NCBI RefSeq assembly: GCF_900996235.1
Contig: NZ_CAAJGM010000219.1
Span: 300,190-364,189 of the forward strand
Direction: 5' to 3'
DNA length: 64,000 nucleotides
Origin: Paraburkholderia sp. BCC1885
GTDB taxonomy: Bacteria; Pseudomonadota; Gammaproteobacteria; Burkholderiales; Burkholderiaceae
The notes below the pieces were generated by a model, which was given only the letters and a program-made list of their open reading frames with translations, did not search any database and had not been told where the DNA came from. The translations under genes were made by a program, and so were the position numbers. Below, piece after piece: positions 8,974 through 18,227 of the stretch; the stretch's first letter is position 1; every line of letters begins with the position of its first letter.

Positions 8974-10250
8974 CGCAACCCGATAAAACCCAAACGTCCC
9001 AGACAAGCGCCGCGAGCGCGGCCCCCGCAGTCGCCAGCTTCCGCCAGCGCGACTTCCTGCGCTCGCATATCCAGGACACGTTGCGCTTCTACGCGCCCAA
9101 CGTGTACGACCCGAGTGGCGGCTTCTACCATTTCTTCCGCGACGACGGTTCGATCTACAACCGCACCACGCGCCACCTCGTCAGCAGTTGCCGCTACGTG
9201 TTCAACTATGCGATGGCCTACCGCGAATTTGGCGATCCCAAGCATCTGGAATACGCGCGCCACGGCCTCGATTTCCTGCGCAACGTGCATTGGGACGACG
9301 AACTCAAAGGCTACGACTGGGAACTCGACTGGCGCGACGGCACGAGCCACGTGCTCGACGCGACCCGTCATTGCTATGGCCTCGCCTTCGTGCTGCTGGC
9401 GTATTCGCACGCCGCGATGGCCGGCATCGAAGAGGCCAGGCCGATGATCGCCGCTACCTTCGAACTGATGGAACACCGTTTCTGGGACGCCGCCGCCGGC
9501 CTCTACGCCGACGAAGCCAGCGCGGACTGGCGCGTGAGTTCCTACCGTGGCCAGAACGCCAACATGCACACCACCGAGGCACTGCTCGCCGCCTACGAGG
9601 CGACCGGCCATCTGGTGTATCTGGATCGCGCGGAACGGGTGGCGTCGAACATCACGCTGCGTCAGGCGAAGCTCTCGCAAGGACTCGTGTGGGAGCATTT
9701 CCACGCGGACTGGTCGGTGGACTGGCACTACAACGAGGAAGACAGTTCCAACATCTTCCGTCCGTGGGGCTTCCAGCCCGGTCACCAGACGGAGTGGGCG
9801 AAGCTGCTGCTGATCCTCGAACGCCACCGCCCGCTGCCGTGGCTTCTGCCGCGCGCCATCGAACTGTTCGATGCGGCCATGACGCACGCCTGGGACAACG
9901 ACCACGGCGGCCTTTACTACGGCTTCGGACCGGACCGCACGGTCTGCGATCACGACAAGTATTTCTGGGTCCAGGCGGAAACCTTCGCGACCGCCGCGCT
10001 GCTCGGCAAGCGCACCGGCAACGAACGCTTCTGGGACTGGTACGACGAGATCTGGCGCTATAGCTGGGCGCATTTCGTCGATCATCAATACGGCGCGTGG
10101 TATCGCATCCTGACCTGCGACAACCGCAAGTACAGCGACGAAAAGAGCCCCGCTGGCAAGACCGACTATCACACGATGGGCGCCTGCTACGAAGTGCTGA
10201 TGCATGCACTGCCGCACGCGCCGTCCGCAACAACCGAATCCGCAGAGTGA
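8970..10250 (+). CDS. AGE-family sugar epimerase/isomerase (mannose isomerase-like)
   Basis: 426 residues with the (alpha/alpha)6-barrel features of N-acylglucosamine 2-epimerase and the aldose-ketose isomerase YihS. Conserved blocks include DATRHCYGLAFVLLAYSHA (putative catalytic His), GQNANMHTTEALLAAYE, HYNEEDSSNIFRPWGFQPGH and KTDYHTMGACYEVL. It sits between a LacI regulator and a PfkB kinase, which suggests it interconverts mannose and fructose before phosphorylation rather than acting on N-acetylated sugars. That role is inferred from context. Four bases overlap the regulator and four bases separate it from the kinase. Confidence 0.88.
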   Translation: MTQPDKTQTSQTSAASAAPAVASFRQRDFLRSHIQDTLRFYAPNVYDPSGGFYHFFRDDGSIYNRTTRHLVSSCRYVFNYAMAYREFGDPKHLEYARHGLDFLRNVHWDDELKGYDWELDWRDGTSHVLDATRHCYGLAFVLLAYSHAAMAGIEEARPMIAATFELMEHRFWDAAAGLYADEASADWRVSSYRGQNANMHTTEALLAAYEATGHLVYLDRAERVASNITLRQAKLSQGLVWEHFHADWSVDWHYNEEDSSNIFRPWGFQPGHQTEWAKLLLILERHRPLPWLLPRAIELFDAAMTHAWDNDHGGLYYGFGPDRTVCDHDKYFWVQAETFATAALLGKRTGNERFWDWYDEIWRYSWAHFVDHQYGAWYRILTCDNRKYSDEKSPAGKTDYHTMGACYEVLMHALPHAPSATTESAE

Positions 10251-10254
10251 CACC

Positions 10255-11166
10255 ATGAGCGCGAGCACTGAATTTCCCTTCTTCGTTTCGCCCGGCGACA
10301 TCCTCACCGACCTCGTGCGCACCGGCGATTCGCAATGGCTGTCGCGTCCTGGCGGCGCCGGCTGGAACGTCGCGCGCGCGGTGGCGCGCCTCGGTGTGCG
10401 CACGGCTTGCGTCGGCTCGCTCGGCACCGACAATTTCTCCGACGAACTGTGGAACGCCAGCGTCGCAGCAGACCTCGACATGCGCTTCATGCAACGCGTC
10501 GAGCGGCCGCCGCTGCTGGCGATCGTACATCAGACGCATCCGCCCGCGTACTTCTTCATGGGCGAGAACGGCGCCGATCTCGCCTTCAATCCCGCGAAGC
10601 TGCCGGAAGGCTGGATGAGCCACGTGAAGTGGGCGCACTTCGGCTGCATCAGCCTCGTGCGTCAGCCGCTGGGCGACACGCTCGCCGCGCTGGCCGCGCA
10701 GTTGCGCGCGCGCGGCGTCAAGATCAGCTTCGATCCGAATTACCGCAACCTGATGGCGCACGGCTACGAGCCGACGCTGCGCAAGATGGCCGCGCTCGCC
10801 GACCTGATCAAGGTCTCCGACGAAGACCTGCGCCAGCTCTTCAAAGGCAGCGAAGCCGAGGCGCTCGCCGAATTGCGCGCCATGAATCCGCAGGCCACCG
10901 TGCTCGTCACGCGCGGCCCGGACAAGGCCACGCTCTTCGTAGGCGACACGGTCATCGAAGCGCAACCGCCGCGCGTCGAAGTGGCGGATACGGTCGGCGC
11001 GGGGGACGCGTCGATTGGCGGCTTCCTGTTCAGCCAGATGACGGCGCCGCAACGCACGTGGCAGGAGCATCTCGCGTTCGCGCTGGCCGCGGGCGCGGCG
11101 GCCTGCCGGCATGCGGGCGCGCATTCGCCGTCGCTCGATGAAGTAGTGGCACTGCTGGAAGGCTGA
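10255..11166 (+). CDS. PfkB-family carbohydrate kinase (fructokinase-like)
   Basis: 303 residues in the ribokinase fold. RPGGAGWNVARAVARLG near residue 30 corresponds to PfkB signature 1, and DTVGAGDASIGGF near residue 245 is signature 2 with the catalytic aspartate in GAGD. The ATG at 10255, four bases past the epimerase stop, was chosen over upstream codons because homologues begin near this point. The likely reaction is ATP-dependent phosphorylation of fructose made by the epimerase, feeding fructose-6-phosphate to central metabolism. Confidence 0.9.
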   Translation: MSASTEFPFFVSPGDILTDLVRTGDSQWLSRPGGAGWNVARAVARLGVRTACVGSLGTDNFSDELWNASVAADLDMRFMQRVERPPLLAIVHQTHPPAYFFMGENGADLAFNPAKLPEGWMSHVKWAHFGCISLVRQPLGDTLAALAAQLRARGVKISFDPNYRNLMAHGYEPTLRKMAALADLIKVSDEDLRQLFKGSEAEALAELRAMNPQATVLVTRGPDKATLFVGDTVIEAQPPRVEVADTVGAGDASIGGFLFSQMTAPQRTWQEHLAFALAAGAAACRHAGAHSPSLDEVVALLEG

Positions 11167-11314
11167 GGTTTCGCGCGCCGGGGTGCGGGCTGCGGGCTTC
11201 GCGCTCCGGCTGCGGCGCGCGGGCAAAATCACCGGCCAATGGGTCGCGCAGAAGGCCGGTGAGTCCTGAAATAGCGTGCTAGGATGGACACTCCACGTTT
11301 GCTGGAGAAGCCTC

Positions 11315-11536
11315 ATGGAGGACGTCACGTACACCAAGGGACTCTACACGGCCATCGCCACGGTGCGCCCGGTAGAAGGCGGAGCGTATCGCGGCGCGGT
11401 CACGCTTTCGCGCGACGAAGGCGGCGAGCTGGAAGACAAACTGTACGAAGTCGAGGCCACCTCGACCACCGAGGAAGAGGCCCTCGAAGAAGCCAAAGCG
11501 CTGGCCCACCGCATCCTCGGCGAAATCGAATTCTAG
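11315..11536 (+). CDS. Small acidic protein of unknown function
   Basis: 73 residues, starting MEDVTYTKGLYTAI. A GGAGAAG ribosome site lies seven bases upstream of the ATG at 11315. The C-terminal half is rich in glutamate and predicted helical (TTEEEALEEAKALAHRILGE). Codon use is strongly coding-like. It resembles short conserved Burkholderiaceae proteins without assigned function. Confidence 0.65.
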   Translation: MEDVTYTKGLYTAIATVRPVEGGAYRGAVTLSRDEGGELEDKLYEVEATSTTEEEALEEAKALAHRILGEIEF

Positions 11537-11759
11537 GCAGGGCCGGCGCGGCGCGTGCCGGCCTGTTTGGCCGCTTGTTCGTCCGCTTATGTGTCCGCTC
11601 GTTTGGCCACTTTTTTCCGCCCGCGCGCCCACCTGCTCGCCCGCTTGACGGCACGTTCGCTGCGCCCCTTTCGCAGCAGCCGTATCACCGAGAAAATCTG
11701 CCTGGGCGCTCCGTGCGGCGTGCTACGCTTTGCGCGTTTTCATGCTGAAGAACCGAGCA

Positions 11760-12794
11760 ATGGCCACCGATATGTCAGACGGCATAACCGACCCCAGCCC
11801 CGATATCCGTGCGGGCGCCGAGTCGGACGCCCGCGCGTCGGCCGCGGACAGCGCCGCCAATTCCCGTAGACGCTTGCCGCGCGGCAGCCGCGAAATCCCC
11901 TTCGGCTCGCGCAAGATCATCGCGCACGGCATGCCGATCCGTTTCTGGCAAGACATCTACCACAGCGCCCTGACGATCACGTGGCCGGTATTTTTCGTGT
12001 CGCTGGCGCTGATGTTCCTGCTGCTCAACGCGACCTTCGCGTCGCTCTACATGCTTGGCACGGCGCCGATTGCCAACCAGTTCCCCAAAGGCTTCGGCGG
12101 GGCGTTTTTCTTCAGCGTCGAAACGCTCGCCACGGTCGGCTATGGCGACATGCATCCGCAGACGGTCTACGCCCACTGGATCGCCACGCTCGAAATCTTT
12201 GTCGGCATGTCGGGTATCGCGTTGGCGACCGGCCTGATCTTCGCGCGCTTCTCGCGGCCGCGCGCGCGAATCATGTTTTCGCGTTATGCGGTGGTGCGGC
12301 CCATCGATGGCCACATGACGCTGCTGGCGCGCGCCGCGAACGGCCGCCAGAATGTGATCGCCGAAGCGCGCGGCAAAGTGCGCATGATGCGCGTCGAAAC
12401 CTCGCCCGAAGGCTATCGGCTACGCAAGCTCTACGACCTGACGCTGGTGCGCGAACAGCATCCCGCTTTCCTGTTTAGCTGGACCCTGATGCACGTCATC
12501 GACGAAAGCAGTCCGCTTTTCGGCGAAACCGCCGAGTCGATGAAAGCGCGCGAAGCATCCTTGCTGATCACCATCGAAGGCGCCGACGAACAGACCTCGC
12601 AGACCATGCAGGCGCGCCACACCTGGGAAGCCGATTCGATTCGCTGGCAATACAAATACGTCGACCTGCTGCGCGAAGAGGACGGCGTGAGCCACATCGA
12701 CTACGTCCATTTCGACGAAGTCGAGCCGCTCGAACCTCTGGCGCCGCCGGTCCCGGCCGCGCAGATCGACCCGAACGCGGTGCCGGGCGCCTGA
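11760..12794 (+). CDS. Inward-rectifier potassium channel (KirBac family)
   Basis: 344 residues, close to the B. pseudomallei KirBac1.1 length. Two transmembrane helices (about residues 70-95 and 140-165) flank a pore loop with the potassium selectivity filter TVGYGD near residue 125. The C-terminal about 180 residues form the cytoplasmic immunoglobulin-like Kir domain, with blocks such as FSRPRARIMFSRYAVV and FSWTLMHVIDESSPL. A slide helix (IRFWQDIYHSAL) precedes the first membrane segment. The ATG at 11760 is preferred; one at 11730 would add ten residues. Confidence 0.93.
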   Translation: MATDMSDGITDPSPDIRAGAESDARASAADSAANSRRRLPRGSREIPFGSRKIIAHGMPIRFWQDIYHSALTITWPVFFVSLALMFLLLNATFASLYMLGTAPIANQFPKGFGGAFFFSVETLATVGYGDMHPQTVYAHWIATLEIFVGMSGIALATGLIFARFSRPRARIMFSRYAVVRPIDGHMTLLARAANGRQNVIAEARGKVRMMRVETSPEGYRLRKLYDLTLVREQHPAFLFSWTLMHVIDESSPLFGETAESMKAREASLLITIEGADEQTSQTMQARHTWEADSIRWQYKYVDLLREEDGVSHIDYVHFDEVEPLEPLAPPVPAAQIDPNAVPGA

Positions 12795-13009
12795 CGATTC
12801 CGCCAGTTTCGCGCCCGGCGCACGAGCCCTGCGGCAAATCCATCTCAAAATCGGGCGAATTCGCGGAGTACTTCACTCGTTTGCGTCCACAAACCGTCAA
12901 ACGAGGAAAAATTTTCTCCAATTGGCGCTAAAAAATAGAGTCTCTTTCGAAGCGAAGCCTTCGTGGTCCCCATCCACTTCGCGCGAACGCATAAAAACGG
13001 AGACTCACC

Positions 13010-16000
13010 ATGACCGCCCGCCTGCCTGTCGACGGCACGCCCGCCCTCGCCGATTACAAGCTGTCCGATAACCTCACCGCCACGCGCGGCCGCATTTTCC
13101 TGACCGGCACGCAGGCGCTGGTGCGTCTCGCGCTCATGCAGCGCGCGCTCGACAAAGCCCACGGCATGAACACCGCCGGCTTCATCAGCGGCTATCGCGG
13201 CTCGCCGCTCGGCATGGTCGACCAGCAATTGTGGAAGGCGAAGAAACTGCTCGATGCGAGCGAAATCCGCTTCCTGCCCGCCATCAACGAGGAACTCGGC
13301 GGCACCGCCGTGCTCGGCACCCAGCGCGTCGAGTCGGACCCGGAGCGCACCGTCGAAGGCGTGTTTGCGATGTGGTATGGCAAGGGGCCTGGCGTCGATC
13401 GCGCGGGCGATGCGCTGAAGCACGGCAACGCCTACGGGTCGTCGAAGCATGGCGGCGTGCTGGTGGTGGCGGGCGACGATCACGGTTGCGTGTCGTCGTC
13501 GATGCCGCATCAGAGCGACTTCGCCATGATGGCCTGGCACATGCCGGTGGTGAATCCGTCGAATGTGGCCGACATGCTCGAGTTCGGCCTGTACGGCTGG
13601 GCGCTGTCGCGCTTCTCGGGCGCATGGGTCGGCTACAAGGCGATTTCGGAGACGGTGGAATCCGGCTCGACGGTCGACCTCGATGCCTTGCAGACGCAGT
13701 GGACGACGCCGCAGGATTTCGTCGAACCGACCGGCGGCCTGCACAACCGCTGGCCCGATCTGCCGAGCCTGACCATCGAGGCGCGGCTCGCCGCGAAGCT
13801 CGACGCCGTGCGCCATTTCGCGCGCCACAACAGCATCGACAAATGGATCGCGCCGAGTCCGCAGGCGAACGTGGGCATCGTCACTTGCGGCAAGGCGCAT
13901 CTGGACCTGATGGAAACGCTGCGTCGGCTCGACCTCACCGTTGCCGATCTCGAAGCGGCCGGCGTGCGGATCTACAAGGTCGGGCTGTCGTTTCCGCTGG
14001 AGATGACACGTATCGACAAGTTCGTCGAAGGTCTCTCCGAAGTGCTGGTGATCGAGGAAAAAGGCCCGGTCATCGAACAGCAGATCAAAGACGCTCTCTA
14101 CAACCGGCGCGACGGCGTGCGGCCGATCGTGGTGGGCAAATATGCGCAGGACGGTTCGCCGCTGCTCTCCGCGCTGGGCGAGCTGCGCCCCTCGCGCATC
14201 CTGCCGGTGTTCGCCAACTGGCTCGCGCGGCACAAGCCCGCGCTCGATCGCCGCGAACGCGTGGTGGATCTGGTCGCGCCGCAAATCCTCTCGAACGCCG
14301 CCGACGCAGTGAAGCGCACGCCCTATTTCTGTTCGGGCTGCCCGCACAACACCTCGACCAAGGTGCCCGAAGGCTCGATCGCGCATGCCGGCATCGGCTG
14401 TCACTTCATGGCCTCGTGGATGGAGCGTGACACGACGGGTCTTATCCAGATGGGTGGTGAAGGCGTCGACTGGGCTTCGCATTCGATGTTCACGAAAACG
14501 CGTCACGTGTTCCAGAACCTCGGCGACGGCACCTATTTCCACTCCGGCATTCTAGCGATCCGCCAGGCGGTGGCGGCGAAAACCACCATCACCTACAAGA
14601 TCCTCTACAACGATGCGGTGGCGATGACGGGCGGCCAACCGGTCGACGGCAGCATCTCGGTGCCGCAGATCGCGCGCCAGGTGGAAGCGGAGGGCGTCTC
14701 GCGCTTCGTGGTGGTGAGCGACGAACCCGAGAAATACGACGGCCATCATGGGCTGTTTCCGCAGGGCACCACGTTCCATCACCGCAGCGAGCTCGATGCG
14801 GTGCAGCGCGAGCTGCGCGATACCGACGGCGTCACCGTCCTGATCTACGACCAGACCTGCGCCGCCGAGAAACGCCGTCGCCGGAAGAAAGGCGAATTCC
14901 CCGATCCGGACAAGCGTCTCTTCATCAACGAAGAGGTGTGCGAAGGATGCGGCGATTGCGGCGTGCAGTCGAACTGTCTGTCGGTCGAGCCTGTCGAGAC
15001 GGCGCTGGGCCGCAAGCGCCGTCTCGATCAATCGTCGTGCAACAAGGACTTCTCCTGTGTGAACGGCTTTTGCCCGAGCTTCGTGACGATCGAAGGCGGC
15101 AAGCTGAAGAAGGCCGCCGGCGCCGCGTTCGACGCCGTGGCGCTGGCCGCGCGCGTGAATGCCTTGCCCGTACCGTCCACGCAACTCGATGCCGCGCCGT
15201 ATGACATTCTGGTCACCGGCGTCGGCGGCACGGGCGTCGTGACGGTGGGCGCGCTGATCAGCATGGCCGCGCATCTGGAGGGCAAGAGCGCGTCGGTGCT
15301 CGACTTCATGGGCTTTGCACAGAAAGGCGGCTCGGTGCTGTCGTTCGTGCGCTTCGCCGCGCGCGACGAATGGCTCAACCAGGTGCGCATCGACACCCAG
15401 CAGGCCGACGTGCTGCTCGCCTGCGATATGGTGGTGGGCGCGAGTTCCGACGCGCTGCAGACGGTGCGCCACGGCCGCACGCGAATCGTCGTCAACACAC
15501 ATGCGATTCCAAACGCGACCTTCGTGCAGAACCCGGATGCCGACCTGCATGCCGACGCGCTCATCGACAAGATGCGTCACGCGGCCGGCGCCGAGCGCAT
15601 GTCGGCTTGCGACGCGCAGGCACTGGCGACACGCTTCCTCGGCGACACGATCGGCGCCAATATCCTGATGCTGGGCTTTGCCTGGCAGCTGGGTCTGGTG
15701 CCGGTGTCGTTCGGCGCGATGATGCGGGCGATCGAATTGAACAACGTCGCGGTGCCGATGAATCAACTGGCGTTCTCGGTGGGCCGTCTCGCGGCTGCCG
15801 ATCCGGCGGCGCTCGAGGCCTTGTGGCAGGAGCGGCACGCCGCCGCGCAAGCGTTGCGGGTCGACACGCTGGACGAACTGATTGCGCATCGTGAAGCGCG
15901 GCTTGCGGTGTACGGCGGCGAGGCTTATGTGAAGCGATATCGCGGGCTGGTGAATGCGGCGCGCGCGGCGGCAGCGCGCCTCGCCGGTGCTGCTGCAGAT

Positions 16001-16630
16001 GCACCGGATGCATCAGGCGCTGCTGGCGAGCGCCTGACGCGTGCAGTGGCCACGACGTTCTACCGTCTGCTGGCCGTGAAGGACGAATACGAAGTCGCGC
16101 GGCTGCATACGGACAGCGCGTTCCGTGCTTCGCTCGAAGCGCAATTCGAAGGCGTCGCCGGTAAGGACTTCGGCGTGAAATTCAATCTCGCGCCACCGAC
16201 CCTGATGCGTCCCAGGCACGGCGCGACGCCGTCGAAAAAAACCTTCGGACAATGGCTGTGGCCGCTGCTCGGCACAATGGCGAAATTCCGCGGACTGCGC
16301 GGCACGATGTTCGATCCGTTTGGCCGCACGCTCGAACGCCGGATGGAACGCGAACTGGCCGACGACTACGAAGTGACCCTAAAGCGTGCCTTCACCAAAC
16401 TCGATGCCGGCAACGCCGAAGAAATCGCCAGGCTCGCGGATCTGCACGCCCGCGTGCGCGGCTACGGTCACGTGAAGCTGGCGAATCTGGCCGGCGTGAA
16501 GCGCAGCGAGCGTGAGCTGGCGGCGCGTCTGCAGATCGAAGCGGCCACCGGCGCGGCAGTCAGGCAGGCGCTCGACGAAGTGAAGGGCGCCGGCACGTTG
16601 CGGGGTATCCCCGTGGTGGTGGCTAAGTAA
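13010..16630 (+). CDS. Indolepyruvate ferredoxin oxidoreductase, fused alpha-beta
   Basis: A 1,206-residue 2-oxoacid oxidoreductase that decarboxylates aryl pyruvates to acyl-CoA in aromatic amino acid breakdown. The N-terminal thiamine-diphosphate domains carry SGYRGSPLGMVD near residue 60 and CSGCPHNTSTK near 440. An iron-sulfur segment sits at about 640-690 (CEGCGDCGVQSNCL, then CNKDFSCVNGFCP). The gamma-type domain follows near 725 (VTGVGGTGVVTVG). This is the usual length and order for the proteobacterial fused form. GGAGAC precedes the start by six bases. Confidence 0.94.
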   Translation: MTARLPVDGTPALADYKLSDNLTATRGRIFLTGTQALVRLALMQRALDKAHGMNTAGFISGYRGSPLGMVDQQLWKAKKLLDASEIRFLPAINEELGGTAVLGTQRVESDPERTVEGVFAMWYGKGPGVDRAGDALKHGNAYGSSKHGGVLVVAGDDHGCVSSSMPHQSDFAMMAWHMPVVNPSNVADMLEFGLYGWALSRFSGAWVGYKAISETVESGSTVDLDALQTQWTTPQDFVEPTGGLHNRWPDLPSLTIEARLAAKLDAVRHFARHNSIDKWIAPSPQANVGIVTCGKAHLDLMETLRRLDLTVADLEAAGVRIYKVGLSFPLEMTRIDKFVEGLSEVLVIEEKGPVIEQQIKDALYNRRDGVRPIVVGKYAQDGSPLLSALGELRPSRILPVFANWLARHKPALDRRERVVDLVAPQILSNAADAVKRTPYFCSGCPHNTSTKVPEGSIAHAGIGCHFMASWMERDTTGLIQMGGEGVDWASHSMFTKTRHVFQNLGDGTYFHSGILAIRQAVAAKTTITYKILYNDAVAMTGGQPVDGSISVPQIARQVEAEGVSRFVVVSDEPEKYDGHHGLFPQGTTFHHRSELDAVQRELRDTDGVTVLIYDQTCAAEKRRRRKKGEFPDPDKRLFINEEVCEGCGDCGVQSNCLSVEPVETALGRKRRLDQSSCNKDFSCVNGFCPSFVTIEGGKLKKAAGAAFDAVALAARVNALPVPSTQLDAAPYDILVTGVGGTGVVTVGALISMAAHLEGKSASVLDFMGFAQKGGSVLSFVRFAARDEWLNQVRIDTQQADVLLACDMVVGASSDALQTVRHGRTRIVVNTHAIPNATFVQNPDADLHADALIDKMRHAAGAERMSACDAQALATRFLGDTIGANILMLGFAWQLGLVPVSFGAMMRAIELNNVAVPMNQLAFSVGRLAAADPAALEALWQERHAAAQALRVDTLDELIAHREARLAVYGGEAYVKRYRGLVNAARAAAARLAGAAADAPDASGAAGERLTRAVATTFYRLLAVKDEYEVARLHTDSAFRASLEAQFEGVAGKDFGVKFNLAPPTLMRPRHGATPSKKTFGQWLWPLLGTMAKFRGLRGTMFDPFGRTLERRMERELADDYEVTLKRAFTKLDAGNAEEIARLADLHARVRGYGHVKLANLAGVKRSERELAARLQIEAATGAAVRQALDEVKGAGTLRGIPVVVAK

Positions 16631-16669
16631 GTCTTTGACGGTGCGAGCGCGGTGCTCCGGCCGCCGCGC

Positions 16670-17947
16670 TCAGAACCGCTCTTCATCCACCCAGTCGATA
16701 TCCCCACAGAGCACGCAGGTCTGCTCGCCCACCCGCGTCACCACCGACAACGTCACGCACGGCAGCGCCTCGTTGATCGACAGATACGGACGCGTCACGT
16801 GGACGCGCTCCGGCGCACTGATCGCCGCGCGGAAATACGGCCGACGCAGCCAGTTCGCGCCCTGCGCGTCCGCGAGCGGCAAAAAGCGTGTCTCGTGCGC
16901 CGCGCGGTCGGCGCGCAGCACCACGTTGCGGCCCGCCTGACGGCCCTTCGCATCCAGCAGGAAGCAGCGCGCCGCGTGATCGAGCGCGAGAAAATTCCAG
17001 CACACTTCGTCGAGCGGCTCACCGGCGGCGAGCCGTTCCGCCGCCCGTTCGAAGGCGCGGATATACGGTGCGAGCCGGCTGGCGTTGCGGCGCTCGCGCG
17101 CCTCGGCCTGGTCGCGGTAACGCTCGGTGACTTCGCTGATGCAGGTCACCGCGTGCGCGCTGTCGGCGGCGCCCGGATTCGGCCGGCCGAAGAAGAAGCC
17201 CTGGACGAAGTCGGCGTCGCAGGCGAGCGCCATCTGCGCCTCGTGCTCGGTCTCCACGCCTTCGATCAGCACCAGCTTGCCCGCTTCGTGCAGCAGCGCG
17301 ACGAGGCCCGGCAGGATGGTCGCCATGTCGGCGCGATGCGCGGCATGCGAGAGCATGATGCGGTCGAGTTTCACGATGTCCGGATTCAGTTGCCAGATCC
17401 GTTCCACATTCGAATGGCCCGCGCCGAAGTCGTCGAGCGCGATCAGGAAGCCGAGTTCGCGGAACTTGCGCACGGCATCGGCGAGACGCTCCAGATCTTC
17501 CGCGCGCTGCTCCAGCACTTCGAGCACGATACGGCGCGGCGAAATGTCGAGCCGCCGCAGATTCGCAAGCAGCGCGGCGGCATGATAGGGATCGGTCAAG
17601 GCGCCCGGATGGACGTTCAGGAACAGCCACTCCTTCTCGACGCCAAGCACCTTGAAATTTTCCAGATGCAGGGCCTGCGCCAGCCGGTCCACCTGCAGCA
17701 CGTCGCCAATGCGCGCGGCCTGGCCGAAGACGTCGAGCGGCGACACCGGCCGGTCAAGCGCGTCGTGCGCCCGCAGCAAACCCTCGTAGCCGACCGCACG
17801 CATATGCGACAGGCTGAAGATCGGCTGAAACACGCTCGTCAGCTCCAGCTCGCCATGCCGCACCGAATACCGTTCGAGCCCCGAAGTCACACTCACCTCG
17901 AAGCCGTGCGGTGCGGCGGTCGTCCTTTCCTGTTGCGCAATCGTCAT
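16670..17947 (-). CDS. EAL-domain c-di-GMP phosphodiesterase
   Basis: 425 residues without membrane segments. The EAL domain covers about residues 30-270 with intact catalytic sites: YEGLLRA, FLNVHPG, VLEVLEQ, DDFGAGHSN, VKLDR, IEGVETE and QGFFFGRP. A separate C-terminal region (about 290-425) looks like the PAS-like sensing domain found after EAL in YkuI-type proteins. The protein should hydrolyse c-di-GMP to pGpG under control of that region. It converges on the oxidoreductase gene, 39 bases away. Confidence 0.9.
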   Translation of the reverse strand: MTIAQQERTTAAPHGFEVSVTSGLERYSVRHGELELTSVFQPIFSLSHMRAVGYEGLLRAHDALDRPVSPLDVFGQAARIGDVLQVDRLAQALHLENFKVLGVEKEWLFLNVHPGALTDPYHAAALLANLRRLDISPRRIVLEVLEQRAEDLERLADAVRKFRELGFLIALDDFGAGHSNVERIWQLNPDIVKLDRIMLSHAAHRADMATILPGLVALLHEAGKLVLIEGVETEHEAQMALACDADFVQGFFFGRPNPGAADSAHAVTCISEVTERYRDQAEARERRNASRLAPYIRAFERAAERLAAGEPLDEVCWNFLALDHAARCFLLDAKGRQAGRNVVLRADRAAHETRFLPLADAQGANWLRRPYFRAAISAPERVHVTRPYLSINEALPCVTLSVVTRVGEQTCVLCGDIDWVDEERF

Positions 17948-18227
17948 GCATTCCTCTCACGCGGGATCCGGGCCGGTTCGCGTGGGGGCGAACAATCGCG
18001 GCGCCATTTCTCCAAATGTGCGTCATCGATAGTCCTTAAGCAAGCTCCGTGCGCACGCAGGCGCACATTCCAATGATGTTTGCCTGCGCCGCTGCACCGC
18101 CGGCAACTGCGTGCCTCTTCGGCGGGCGCGTGGCGCACCATGAAGGTGCAAGAGCCTCAGTCGTTAAAGGCTGATGAGGGCCGCGCGGCGGGCCACACCG
18201 CGCGCGTGCAATTTCGAAGCGCCCAGC

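Noticed and set aside
8931..10490. Minus-strand frame of 519 codons opposite the epimerase
   Set aside because: Antisense to a well-supported AGE-family gene; no domain of its own.
12845..15889. Two long minus-strand frames (565 and 445 codons) opposite the indolepyruvate oxidoreductase
   Set aside because: They are shadows of a gene with complete family motifs, without recognisable domains or ribosome sites.
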